DNA of 64,000 nt from Paenibacillus borealis (GCF_000758665.1 NZ_CP009285.1:5890001-5954000), one strand, 5' to 3'; shown: positions 26,419-35,333, counted from the first letter of the stretch. The notes: generated from the sequence alone by a model not told the origin. Numbers and translations are program-made.

Positions 26419-27525
26419 TTAATCCCCCGCTTCCGCAGGCACCTCCGGTTCCTTTTCCCAGCGCTGCCGGACAAACAGCTCATATAGCTTGACTGTGATA
26501 ATCTTCAGCATCATGTAGACGGGTATAATCAGCAGGATGCCGATAATGCCGCCGAAATCGCCTCCGGCAAGGACTAGAATGATCGTCGTCAGCGGATGGA
26601 TATCCATACTTTTTCCGAAGATATAAGGGGCCACCAGATTATCCTGAATCTGCTGCGCGACCAGCACCACCACGATCGACCAGATGGCCGTGGACGGCGA
26701 CTCAATCAGACCGAAGATAAAGATCGGCACGGTGGACAGAATCGCTCCGATAAACGGGATAAAGTTCATCAGCACAGCCACCAGTGTCAGCAGCAGCGAA
26801 TATGGCAGCCCAATCATCAGAAAACCAAAATACATCAGGACACCCAGCGCCAGGTTAACCAGCACTCTCCCGACGATGAAGCTGCTCATCACCCCGTCGA
26901 TTTCAGCAACAACGGACGCACCTTCCTCATGATAACGCTTTGGAAAGAAGCTCACGAGCTTGTCGCCGAACTTCCCGCCTTCTTTGAGCATGTAGAACAG
27001 CAGGATCGGAAAGGTAAAGAGTACAATCGCGAAATTGGAGACAAAGGAGAATAATCCCGACACATAAACCGTCATAAGTGAGAAGCCCTTATTCAAATAA
27101 TCCATCAGCTGGCTGGCCGGATTCATATCCGCAGGAATCAGCTTCGACAACAAATCGCTGTCCTCCAGCTTCGTCAGCTGCTCTCCCACGGCATTGAATA
27201 CGCCCGGCATATTATTCGCCAGATTCACCAGCTGATTCTGCAGCGACGGCCAGACGCCTACCGTGAATCCCAGCAGCAGCACAGCGATAACCAGATAGAC
27301 CAGCAATATAGCGACTGTCCGGTTCAGCTTGCGGGAGGCCAGGTAATCAATCAATGGACGCAGCAGATAATAGAAGAAGACGGCCAGCATTAACGGCACA
27401 ATGGCAACACTGAACAGCGAGATAACAGGTGTGAAAATAAAGTCCACCAGTGAGCTTACATAGATGATTCCCAGCACCAGCAGCACTGCAATACAAATGC
27501 GGATGAACAAATTCAGTTTGGCCAT
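26419..27525 (-). CDS. AI-2E family transporter (PerM/YtvI-like)
   Basis: A 368-residue polytopic membrane protein with about seven or eight helices: two pairs at the N terminus (about 8-90), a soluble stretch (about 100-150) and the conserved C-terminal block with LMNFIPFIGAILSTVPIFIFGL and QQIQDNLVAPYIFGKSMDIHPLTTI. This matches the AI-2E transporter family, whose members export autoinducer-2 or serve as Na+/H+ antiporters; the family name alone does not fix the substrate. The start has GGGAG 5 nt upstream. It is divergent from the two-component genes. Confidence 0.88.
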   Translation of the reverse strand: MAKLNLFIRICIAVLLVLGIIYVSSLVDFIFTPVISLFSVAIVPLMLAVFFYYLLRPLIDYLASRKLNRTVAILLVYLVIAVLLLGFTVGVWPSLQNQLVNLANNMPGVFNAVGEQLTKLEDSDLLSKLIPADMNPASQLMDYLNKGFSLMTVYVSGLFSFVSNFAIVLFTFPILLFYMLKEGGKFGDKLVSFFPKRYHEEGASVVAEIDGVMSSFIVGRVLVNLALGVLMYFGFLMIGLPYSLLLTLVAVLMNFIPFIGAILSTVPIFIFGLIESPSTAIWSIVVVLVAQQIQDNLVAPYIFGKSMDIHPLTTIILVLAGGDFGGIIGILLIIPVYMMLKIITVKLYELFVRQRWEKEPEVPAEAGD

Positions 27526-27598
27526 GAGTGACTCCCGTTTTCATATTTGAACCGGCGGTTCTTTTCCCTATAATATAGTGCGTCATTCTTAATTCAGA

Positions 27599-27658
27599 CT
27601 AAACCAAGTCTAAAGAAAAGCTAAAGATTTTGTCTTTAGCCTTTTTTTCCATTAGAAT
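27599..27658 (+). promoter_or_regulatory. Two-component promoter with three 11-bp-spaced direct repeats
   Basis: CTAAAC (27599), CTAAAG (27610) and CTAAAG (27621) repeat at exactly 11 bp, the spacing used by OmpR/PhoB-type regulators. The last repeat ends 3 bp before TTGTCT (27630-27635), which is followed after 17 bp by TAGAAT (27653-27658), a good sigma-A promoter. An inverted CTTTAG at 27634-27639 makes a hairpin with the third repeat. The layout suggests that the regulator activates its own operon. Confidence 0.7.
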
Positions 27659-27702
27659 GATGGGGAAACGCGGTCAAATCCGACAACCTATGGAGTGAAA
27701 CC

Positions 27703-28374
27703 ATGATAAAGATCCTTGTTGTAGAAGACGATAAGCATGTACGCAAGCTGATGAACGCTGTCCTGAAACGGGAAGGTTATGAAGTGATAACGGCTGAGAA
27801 TGGAAGGGAAGCCCTGGAGGTTCTTGAAGTCCAGCATATCGATCTGATTATTCTGGATATTATGATGCCGGAGATGGACGGGTATGAATTTGCCGAAGAG
27901 CTGAAGGAAGCGGACAATCGAATCCCCATCCTTATGGCCACAGCCAAACAGCTTCCTGAGGATAAGAAAAAAGGCTTCCGGCTCGGAACCGATGATTATA
28001 TGACCAAGCCTGTGGATACAGAAGAAATGCTGCTGAGAATCCAGGCCCTTCTCCGCCGCTCGCAGATTGCGAATGCCCGTAAGCTGGTGATCGGCAAGGT
28101 TCATCTGGACTATGACACATTAACCGTCTCCCGGGACGATGACAAACAGACGCTTCCGCAGAAGGAATTCTATCTGCTCTATAAGCTGTTATCCTATCCG
28201 GAGCGCATCTTCACCCGCATCCAGCTGATGGACGAGATTTGGGGGATGGACAGCGAAAGCACGGATACTACGGTGAATGTGCATATCAACCGCCTGCGCA
28301 AACGTTTTGAAGCCTATCCGGAGTTCGAGCTGGTCTCTGTCCGCGGGCTCGGATATAAGGCGGTGAGAACATGA
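27703..28374 (+). CDS. OmpR/PhoB-family response regulator
   Basis: A 223-residue regulator. Receiver domain 1-118 with acidic pocket ED(D), phospho-acceptor Asp52 in LIILDIMMP and Lys102. Winged-helix DNA-binding domain about 125-223 with the RGLGYKAVR ending. The stop overlaps the kinase start by 4 nt (ATGA), so the two are translationally coupled. Confidence 0.95.
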   Translation: MIKILVVEDDKHVRKLMNAVLKREGYEVITAENGREALEVLEVQHIDLIILDIMMPEMDGYEFAEELKEADNRIPILMATAKQLPEDKKKGFRLGTDDYMTKPVDTEEMLLRIQALLRRSQIANARKLVIGKVHLDYDTLTVSRDDDKQTLPQKEFYLLYKLLSYPERIFTRIQLMDEIWGMDSESTDTTVNVHINRLRKRFEAYPEFELVSVRGLGYKAVRT

Positions 28375-29441
28375 ACATGATCAAGAGGCTGACGGGTAAA
28401 ATCGGTCTGTCGCTCTACTTCTCGCTTGCTGTATTTATCATCTTCCTCATTACCGTTCTGATTACCGGCATACTGGTCTATCTGCTGATGGTCTTTGGTG
28501 TACTCAATGAACGCATCATTCAGGATTTCAAAGTCCTCACCTTTATCACATTAATTGCTTGCATCATGATCGGCACCGTCACCTCGGGTCTGGCCAGCCG
28601 GAGGATGCTGAAATCCATCCGCACCTTTATCGATGCCACCAACCAGCTGGCAGGAGGGGATTTCACCACCCGTCTGCGGCTCAATAATCCGCCCGAATTC
28701 AAGATTCTCTCTGCCAATTTCAACCGGATGGCGGATGAGCTGGGCGGTATTGAGATTCTGCGTACCGATTTCATCAACAATTTCTCGCATGAGTTCCGCA
28801 CCCCGATTGTGTCGATCAAAGGATTCGCTGAAATCCTCAAGGATGATGAGCTGAGCAAGGAAGAACGGAATGAATATCTGGATATTGTGATCGAGGAATC
28901 CACCCGTCTGGCCGCCCTCGCTTCCAACGTCCTGAGCCTGTCCAAAGTGGAGGCCCAGACGATATTAACGGGCCGCGAGCCCTTCAATGTCGGTGAACAG
29001 ATCCGCCAATGTGTACTCCTTCTGCACACAAAAATGGAGAAAAAACATATCTCCATCACAGCCAACGTGCAGGACTATGAGGTACCGGGAAATAAAGAGA
29101 TGCTGAATCAGGTCTGGCTGAATCTGCTCGACAATGCTATTAAGTTCACTCCGGAGCATGGCGAAATTGAAGTTTCGATGCGGCAGGCCGAAGACAAGAT
29201 CGAAATCACCTTTCGGGATAATGGTGCCGGGATAAGTGCGGCTGCACTTCCCAAGGTGTTCGACAAGTTCTATCAGCAGGATACTTCCCACTCCGCTGCC
29301 GGTAATGGCCTGGGGCTTACAATTGTCCATAAAATCATTCAGCTGCACGGCGGCACCATCACCTGTGGCAGTGTTCCGATGCAAGGGACCACCTTTACCC
29401 TGCTGCTTCCTGCCTCAAAGAAGCTGCCATCCACCAAATAA
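28371..29441 (+). CDS. Sensor histidine kinase with very short external loop
   Basis: A 356-residue kinase. Two transmembrane helices near 14-42 and 53-75 leave only about ten residues outside, so it probably senses within the membrane or through a partner. A HAMP domain follows, then HisKA with the phospho-His in NFSHEFRTPI (about 140) and the ATPase domain with NLLDNAIKF (N box), DNGAGIS (G1) and GNGLGLTIV (G2). The target genes are unknown; the ABC exporter 2.3 kb downstream is one possibility. Confidence 0.93.
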   Translation: MNMIKRLTGKIGLSLYFSLAVFIIFLITVLITGILVYLLMVFGVLNERIIQDFKVLTFITLIACIMIGTVTSGLASRRMLKSIRTFIDATNQLAGGDFTTRLRLNNPPEFKILSANFNRMADELGGIEILRTDFINNFSHEFRTPIVSIKGFAEILKDDELSKEERNEYLDIVIEESTRLAALASNVLSLSKVEAQTILTGREPFNVGEQIRQCVLLLHTKMEKKHISITANVQDYEVPGNKEMLNQVWLNLLDNAIKFTPEHGEIEVSMRQAEDKIEITFRDNGAGISAAALPKVFDKFYQQDTSHSAAGNGLGLTIVHKIIQLHGGTITCGSVPMQGTTFTLLLPASKKLPSTK

Positions 29442-29486
29442 AATATCCCCACAAAGCGGGGCCTTATCTTCGATGATTACTTAACA

Positions 29487-29512
29487 AAGGGCGGTCCACA
29501 TGACCGCCCCCC
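29487..29512. terminator. Terminator hairpin between converging kinase and SUFU genes
   Basis: GGGCGGTC / GACCGCCC stem with a 4-5-nt loop. On the minus strand it is followed by TTTGTT. A second short C4/G4 hairpin at about 29448-29461 may serve the kinase gene. Confidence 0.6.
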
Positions 29513-29515
29513 CTA

Positions 29516-30580
29516 TTAGCCGATGGTATCCACAACATTGCCCTCCTGGTCTTTGATATACGTCTTTCTCACCCGTATCATCAGCTCCTTGGCTGTGGAC
29601 AGCTTGAACTCACTCTCCTTAGGCTTAAGCTTCGATTCCAGCTCCAGGACAGCCTCTTCACTTAGGCCGATGCGGACGGTCCCGCCGTCTTCCCCGCAGC
29701 CGGTCTCTTGTGCCGGTTCCAGCACAACCTGCAGTTTGGGGCTGGTGAGCGTCAGCTTCCTGCCCTTCAGCAGGCGGCCGCGCAGCAGCATGGCTACCGT
29801 TGCTGCCTGCTGCGCCCCCATGGCCAGAACGGCCGGCGCTTTGCTGAGCAGACGGTTTCTGCCAGGCTCGAAGTCCAATTGATCCACGTACAGGATGCCT
29901 GTCTGGGACCCGTCACGTTCAATCCCCTGCCGCACTGCATCCTCTATTGCCGGAAGCCGCAGCAGCGAATCACGTCCAAGATCAGTAATATATGCAGGTA
30001 GTACTCCTTGGCTGGCCTGCAGGAATGCGTTGGTATTCCAAGACATCATGGCTTCCAGTTCATCCGCTGTAATCCCCACCATTTGCAGAAACTCTACCCG
30101 CCCATTCGGGGTATCGATCGCCGGAAGCTCCGGATCACCGGTAAAAGCCAGAGCGGTCAGCCGGGTATCCGCCCCCAGACAGATGGGACCGTTCGCATCC
30201 AGATAATGCCCTGAAGCAAAAATATTGCCGCTGCTGAACACATATCGAGCCATATTCTGCAGCAGATTCATGGCCCAGGCCGGAGGCTCCTCTTCTCCGT
30301 CAGTACGTGCCAGCCGGAAGGTCAGCTCAAATCCGTAGCCGCTGTATTCAGGGTCCTCTGATTCCTTCTCATACAGCTCAGAGAATCCGAAGGTCACAAA
30401 ATGCCAATGCGGATAGGGCTGTTCAGCTTGATAGGCGCTGATCCCGTTAAGCGGGTCCTTTCCTCCCAGAATGTAGGGCAACAAGGCAGCATAATGCTTC
30501 GGCTCCTGTTGTCCATACAATCCCGACATCTGTTCCTCAATGGCATCCCAGCCGGTTGCTTCCACTTCTTCTTCGCTCAT
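29516..30580 (-). CDS. Suppressor-of-fused (SUFU) domain protein
   Basis: A 354-residue soluble protein. The ATG at 30580 has GGAGGG 6 nt upstream, whereas an in-frame start 159 bp earlier has no good site. The SUFU fold covers about residues 10-190, with the segments PHWHFVTFGFSELYE and GYGFELTFRLAR and a GADTRLTALAF region. The C-terminal half is variable. In bacteria SUFU-like domains are known as immunity proteins of polymorphic toxin systems, but many are orphan genes. It is transcribed divergently from a SUKH-family gene. No toxin gene is visible. Confidence 0.82.
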   Translation of the reverse strand: MSEEEVEATGWDAIEEQMSGLYGQQEPKHYAALLPYILGGKDPLNGISAYQAEQPYPHWHFVTFGFSELYEKESEDPEYSGYGFELTFRLARTDGEEEPPAWAMNLLQNMARYVFSSGNIFASGHYLDANGPICLGADTRLTALAFTGDPELPAIDTPNGRVEFLQMVGITADELEAMMSWNTNAFLQASQGVLPAYITDLGRDSLLRLPAIEDAVRQGIERDGSQTGILYVDQLDFEPGRNRLLSKAPAVLAMGAQQAATVAMLLRGRLLKGRKLTLTSPKLQVVLEPAQETGCGEDGGTVRIGLSEEAVLELESKLKPKESEFKLSTAKELMIRVRKTYIKDQEGNVVDTIG

Positions 30581-30779
30581 TATGTTCCCTCCGGATTCAA
30601 AATTATGTAGTCCTGACCCATTCAAGCCCTTAATCTCCCGTTCATTACCCGGAATTACTTGATCATAACCAGCTATAACCAGTGCAAGGTTCAGCTGCCT
30701 CCAGGTGATTGCCCTGATTAACCTGCCGCTCTTGTTCATGTTACACTAAATCTACAAGACTTAAGGGGGCTACCAGCAG
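30581..30779. other. Divergent intergenic region between SUFU and SUKH genes
   Basis: About 200 bp of ordinary composition. A TACACT -10-like hexamer about 45 bp before the SUKH start is the only promoter-like element I would mention. AAGGGGG precedes the SUKH ATG. Confidence 0.3.
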
Positions 30780-31337
30780 ATGAATGCAGAATCGTTGTTT
30801 GAGATTTGTTACCAGAAGCATCCGGGGGCTTCGGAGCCTGAACTGACGCGCTTCACAGAGGAATGGCGGAAGCCTTTGACGCATGAGGAAATCACGGAGA
30901 TTACCGGACGGCAACGGAATCCCTTTCCGGTTAACGATCCGCTTCATGCCGTATACCGGCCGTTCGATCCTGCACTCTGGACCCTTCCGGACATGCCTCT
31001 GCCAGCGGCATATCTGAATTTCCTGCGTTACTCTAACGGCGGAGAATTCGGCACTGCTGAACGGTATGTCCAGTTGTTCGGCACGGACCAGTTACGCTCC
31101 ATGATGCTGGCCTATGAATTCCCTGAATATATGCCGGGCGGGGTTCCCTTCGCCATGGACGGCAGCGGCCATCACTATATCTGGGATATGCGCACGGCCC
31201 GGGATGATGGTGCCTATCCCATCCTCATCGCCCATTCCGGTAATCTCGGTTATGAGGATGCGGCATGGATTGCCGGAAGCTTCCAAGAGCTATGCCGGGG
31301 AACCGTCTCGGCAGAAGATGTACTTTATAATTCTTGA
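30780..31337 (+). CDS. SMI1/KNR4 (SUKH) family protein
   Basis: A 185-residue soluble protein. The SUKH core includes LPAAYLNFLRYSNGGEF (about 75-92), a Tyr/Glu-rich mid-part and the late GHHYIWDMR strand. SUKH proteins act as immunity factors for contact-dependent or polymorphic toxins in many bacteria, or as isolated genes of unknown role. Head-to-head placement with a SUFU gene is the main clue to a shared context. Confidence 0.82.
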   Translation: MNAESLFEICYQKHPGASEPELTRFTEEWRKPLTHEEITEITGRQRNPFPVNDPLHAVYRPFDPALWTLPDMPLPAAYLNFLRYSNGGEFGTAERYVQLFGTDQLRSMMLAYEFPEYMPGGVPFAMDGSGHHYIWDMRTARDDGAYPILIAHSGNLGYEDAAWIAGSFQELCRGTVSAEDVLYNS

Positions 31338-31373
31338 AGCAGTGAGGTATAAATCGCATCGCCGAACTTGCCG

Positions 31374-31580
31374 ATTGTTGTACGAATTACAACTTTGATT
31401 CCAAGAACTACAGGTGTTCAGGAGGATTGTTGTATGAAATACAACAATTATCCGCTACACTGCTTAATTGGAAGTGAAATGTTGCATTCTGTACAACAAT
31501 TTTGGATTACGGCCAATTTGAAGAGGGAATTGTTGTATTTTGTACAGGATTTTGATGACTCTTACCAAACTAGAGGCTAT
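31374..31580. repeat. Degenerate tandem array of ATTGTTGTA palindromes, about 52-bp period, four units
   Basis: ATTGTTGTA-like starts occur at 31374, 31426, 31478 and 31529, spaced 52, 52 and 51 bp. The second unit has a perfect palindrome, ATTGTTGTAT-GAA-ATACAACAAT (31426-31448). The others carry weaker versions. The rest of each unit has diverged, so this looks like an old array whose palindrome is best kept. No coding potential. Confidence 0.8.
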
Positions 31581-31585
31581 CCCAG

Positions 31586-31671
31586 CTGAACGGCCATCTC
31601 ATGGCAGCTCCCGGGGCGGCCTTTTTGTCATAGCCAGTCTCATGGCTGCTCCCGGGTTGGCCTCTTTTTCA
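31586..31671 (+). terminator. Duplicated terminator-like hairpins
   Basis: Two about 43-bp direct repeats, each with GCCA...TGGC pairing, a CTCCCGGG core and a T-run (31622-31626; 31664-31669). Together they would end transcription from the SUKH side before the ABC exporter genes. Confidence 0.65.
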
Positions 31672-31763
31672 TAACATTTTCTGCTTGTTTCAGCAAAAGT
31701 TAATTTTCAGTTTATCATTCTCCGTTACGATCGTAGCAACAAACACGCAAAGGAGTCATTCTT

Positions 31764-33521
31764 ATGTTGAAATTACTGAAGAATCTGGAACCCAAAGAAT
31801 GGTTCTTATTCGGCATCAGCCTCATGTTCATTATCGCGCAGGTCTGGCTGGACCTGGAGCTGCCTGACTACATGAGTGACATTACCCGGCTGATCCAGAC
31901 CCCGGGCAGCGAAATGAGTGAGATCCTTACCGCCGGAGCCTGGATGCTGCTCTGTGCCCTGGGCAGTCTGGCGACTTCCATCGTCGTAGCAGGTATCGCT
32001 GCCAGAATCGCAGCCGATCTGTCCGCCAGATTACGCGCTAATTTGTTCGACAAGGTACAGTCCTTCTCCATGGAGGAGATCAGCAACTTCTCCACCGCCA
32101 GCCTGATTACCCGGTCCACGAATGATATTACGCAGGTGCAAATGCTGATTGTCATCGGCTTACAGCTGCTGGTCAAGGCTCCAATCCTTGCCGTATGGGC
32201 GATCCTCAAGATTACGGGTAAAAGCTGGCAGTGGACGCTGGCGACAGGTGCCTCTGTTGCTCTGCTGGTGCTGATTGTCGCCGTCTGCATCACTCTCGTT
32301 CTTCCTAAATTCAAGAAACTGCAGCAGTTAACCGACAATCTGAACCGTGTCTCCAGAGAGAATCTGAACGGTCTGCGGGTCATCCGGGCTTACAATGCCG
32401 AGAAATATCAGGAAGAGAAATTCGCTTCCGCCAACAACGAGCTAACCAGCACCAATTTGTTTGCCAACAATGTAATGACCACGCTGATGCCGAGTATTTC
32501 CCTGATTATGAGCGGACTCAGCCTCTCGATCTATTGGATCGGTGCTGTAATTATTCAAGCGGCCGACGGCACCGCCAAGATGGGCTTGTTCTCGGATATG
32601 ATCGTCTTCTCATCGTACGCGATGCAGGTGGTTATGGCCTTCATGATGCTGATCATGATCTTCATTCTGCTGCCCCGCGCCCAGGTATCGGCCAAACGTA
32701 TTAATGAAGTGCTGGAAACCGTGCCTAGCCTGAAGAACGGATCTGTCACTCATTTCCCTGTGAAGCGAGAAGATGAGCTTGAATTCAGAGGGGTCAGCTT
32801 CAAATATCCTGACGCAGAGGATTATGTGCTGGAGAATATCAGCTTCACGGCGAAGCAGGGGGAGACGGTTGCTTTTATCGGCTCAACAGGCTGCGGCAAG
32901 AGTACACTCGTTAATCTCATTCCCCGTTTCTATGATGCTACAGAAGGCGAAGTGCTCGTGAACGGCATCAATGTCAAAGAATACGACCAGCAGGTGCTGC
33001 GTAATAAAATGGGCTATGTCTCCCAGAAGGCGGTGCTGTTCGGCGGAACGGTGGCTTCTAATATTGCTTTTGGCGAGAATGGTGCCGGTCAGGTGCTCAG
33101 CTCCGATATTGTCGATGCGGTGTACACCTCCCAATCCTCTGAATTTGTAGAGAAGCTGGAGGGCAACTATGAGGCCCACATCGCCCAAGGCGGCTCCAAT
33201 CTGTCCGGCGGACAGAAGCAGCGGCTCTCGATTGCCAGAGCGATTGCCCGGCGTCCGGAAATTCTGATCTTCGATGATTCATTCTCGGCGCTTGACTATA
33301 AGACGGACCGCAAGCTGCGCAGCGAGCTGAAGAAGGACGCTCATGCGTCCACGATGCTGATCGTTGCCCAGCGCATTGGTACGATTAAAGACGCCGACAA
33401 AATCATCGTGCTGGAAGCCGGACAAATCGCCGGTATGGGCACACATGATGAATTGATGCAAACCTGCAGCGTCTATCAGGAAATTGCTTACTCACAGCTG
33501 ACCAAGGAGGAGCTTGCCTAA
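31764..33521 (+). CDS. ABC exporter half-transporter with degenerate ATP site
   Basis: A 585-residue fusion of six transmembrane helices (about 15-310) and a nucleotide-binding domain (about 345-580). Walker A GSTGCGKST and signature LSGGQ are normal, but the residue after the Walker B Asp is Asp, not Glu (LIFDDSFSALD), and the switch His is replaced by Gln (VAQRIGTI). This is the mark of the non-catalytic member of heterodimeric exporters such as BmrC/BmrD and TM287/288. Its stop overlaps the partner start by one base. Confidence 0.93.
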   Translation: MLKLLKNLEPKEWFLFGISLMFIIAQVWLDLELPDYMSDITRLIQTPGSEMSEILTAGAWMLLCALGSLATSIVVAGIAARIAADLSARLRANLFDKVQSFSMEEISNFSTASLITRSTNDITQVQMLIVIGLQLLVKAPILAVWAILKITGKSWQWTLATGASVALLVLIVAVCITLVLPKFKKLQQLTDNLNRVSRENLNGLRVIRAYNAEKYQEEKFASANNELTSTNLFANNVMTTLMPSISLIMSGLSLSIYWIGAVIIQAADGTAKMGLFSDMIVFSSYAMQVVMAFMMLIMIFILLPRAQVSAKRINEVLETVPSLKNGSVTHFPVKREDELEFRGVSFKYPDAEDYVLENISFTAKQGETVAFIGSTGCGKSTLVNLIPRFYDATEGEVLVNGINVKEYDQQVLRNKMGYVSQKAVLFGGTVASNIAFGENGAGQVLSSDIVDAVYTSQSSEFVEKLEGNYEAHIAQGGSNLSGGQKQRLSIARAIARRPEILIFDDSFSALDYKTDRKLRSELKKDAHASTMLIVAQRIGTIKDADKIIVLEAGQIAGMGTHDELMQTCSVYQEIAYSQLTKEELA

Positions 33522-35281
33522 TGAAAACCAAGACTAAGGGACAGAATACCTGGAGCAAGCTGCTCCGGTACTGCCGTAAATACGTTCCGGTGATCGTCAT
33601 TGCGCTGATCTGCGCGGCGGCCGGAACTGTGCTCACGCTGCTGGGTCCGGATATGCTCTCCGAAATTACGGACAAAATCACAGCCGGTCTCGCGGGCGGG
33701 ATCGATATGGACGGCATTGCTGCCATCGGCATCACCCTCGTCGTGATCTACGCCATCAGTGCGGTATTATCGCTCTCGCAGGGCCTGATCATGTCGAATA
33801 TTACCCAGAAGGTCTCGAAGAAATTAAGAACCGATCTGGCTCATAAAATGAACCGGCTTCCGATCTCCTACTATAATAAATCGGCCACAGGGGATATCCT
33901 CTCCCGGGTAACGAATGATGTGGATACCATCGGGCAGGCGATGAATCAGAGTATCGGTACGGTCGTGACCGCCGTAGCCATGTTCATCGGTTCGATCATT
34001 ATGATGCTGCGGACCAATGTAATTATGACCCTTACCGCGATCGTAGCAACAATCATCGGTTTCGGCCTGATGGCGGTTATTATGAAGAAATCGCAGAAGT
34101 ATTTTGCCAGCCAGCAGGAGTATTTGGGCAAAATCAACGGTCATGTTGAGGAAGTCTATACCGGACATAATGTTGTAAAAGCCTATAACGGTGAAGCGCA
34201 GATGCGCACCACCTTCCAGGAATTGAATCAGGGGCTGAAGAACAGCGCGTTCAAAGCGCAATTCCTCTCCGGACTGATGCCGCCGCTAATGGGCTTTATC
34301 GGTAATCTCGGTTTCGTTGCCGTTTGTGTCGTTGGGGCTGTACTGGCCTTGGATGGAACTATTTCCTTCGGGGTTATCGTAGCCTTCATTATGTATGTAC
34401 GTTACTTCACCCAGCCGTTATCCCAGATCGCCCAGGCCGCGCAGAACCTGCAATCGGCATCAGCCGCCGGCGGACGCGTGTTTGAATTCCTCGAAGAAGC
34501 AGAAATGGAAGACGAGAGCCGCAAAGAGAACACACTGGCAACTGCGGTAGGCAAAGTAAAATTTGACCAGGTGAAATTCGCTTATGAGAATTCCGAGAAC
34601 CTGGTAATCAAGAACTTCTCGACAGAGGTGAAGCCGGGGCAAAAGGTGGCCATCGTCGGCCCGACCGGCGCAGGCAAAACCACGCTGGTCAATCTGCTCA
34701 TCCGGTTCAACGAGCTGACCGGCGGAGAAATCTACATTGATGACACACCGATCAGCAGCCTGACGAGGGAGAACATCCACGATTTGTTCTGCATGGTGCT
34801 GCAGGATACCTGGCTGTTTGAAGGCTCGATCAAGGAGAACCTGATCTACAATCAGCAGAATATCACGGACGAGAAGCTTGAAGAAGCCTGCAAGGCCGTT
34901 GGCCTGCACCGCTTCATACAATCTTTAACGGACGGATATGATACCGTCCTGAACGATAAGGTCAACCTGTCCGCCGGCCAGAAGCAGCAGCTGACCATCG
35001 CCCGCGCGATGCTGAAGGATGCACCGATGCTCATTCTTGATGAAGCTACAAGCTCCGTGGATACCCGGACTGAGCTGCTGATCCAGCAGGCGATGGACCA
35101 GCTGATGGAGGGCAGAACCTCCTTCGTCATCGCCCACCGGTTGTCCACAATCAAGAATGCTGATGTGATTCTCGTCCTGAAGGACGGCGATATCCTGGAA
35201 AGCGGCAGCCATACAGAATTGCTCGCGAAGAACGGATTCTACGCCGAGCTGTACAACAGCCAGTTTGAGCAGGCCTCCTAA
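33521..35281 (+). CDS. ABC exporter half-transporter, catalytic partner
   Basis: A 586-residue half-transporter. It has canonical Walker A GPTGAGKTT, Walker B with catalytic Glu (LILDEATSSVD) and H-loop His (IAHRLSTI), but its signature motif reads LSAGQ. Paired with the upstream subunit this gives one good and one degenerate ATP site, as in other heterodimeric type IV exporters. Likely substrates are drugs, lipids or peptides; the sequence does not say which. Confidence 0.94.
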   Translation: MKTKTKGQNTWSKLLRYCRKYVPVIVIALICAAAGTVLTLLGPDMLSEITDKITAGLAGGIDMDGIAAIGITLVVIYAISAVLSLSQGLIMSNITQKVSKKLRTDLAHKMNRLPISYYNKSATGDILSRVTNDVDTIGQAMNQSIGTVVTAVAMFIGSIIMMLRTNVIMTLTAIVATIIGFGLMAVIMKKSQKYFASQQEYLGKINGHVEEVYTGHNVVKAYNGEAQMRTTFQELNQGLKNSAFKAQFLSGLMPPLMGFIGNLGFVAVCVVGAVLALDGTISFGVIVAFIMYVRYFTQPLSQIAQAAQNLQSASAAGGRVFEFLEEAEMEDESRKENTLATAVGKVKFDQVKFAYENSENLVIKNFSTEVKPGQKVAIVGPTGAGKTTLVNLLIRFNELTGGEIYIDDTPISSLTRENIHDLFCMVLQDTWLFEGSIKENLIYNQQNITDEKLEEACKAVGLHRFIQSLTDGYDTVLNDKVNLSAGQKQQLTIARAMLKDAPMLILDEATSSVDTRTELLIQQAMDQLMEGRTSFVIAHRLSTIKNADVILVLKDGDILESGSHTELLAKNGFYAELYNSQFEQAS

Positions 35282-35333
35282 GCGGGAGCGTGCCCTTCAA
35301 TTTGGAGCTTGCTTCACATATAAACCGCAAAAG

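Noticed and set aside
27620..27648. Intrinsic terminator before the two-component genes
   Set aside because: CTAAAG/CTTTAG plus seven T looks like one, but it overlaps the -35 element and spacer of a good promoter and lies upstream of the probable transcript start, so regulator binding is the better reading.
31426..31448. Start of a small gene at the ATG inside the palindrome (after AGGAGG)
   Set aside because: GGAGG followed by ATG at about 31434 looks tempting, but the frame is short, without a recognisable product, and lies within the tandem array.
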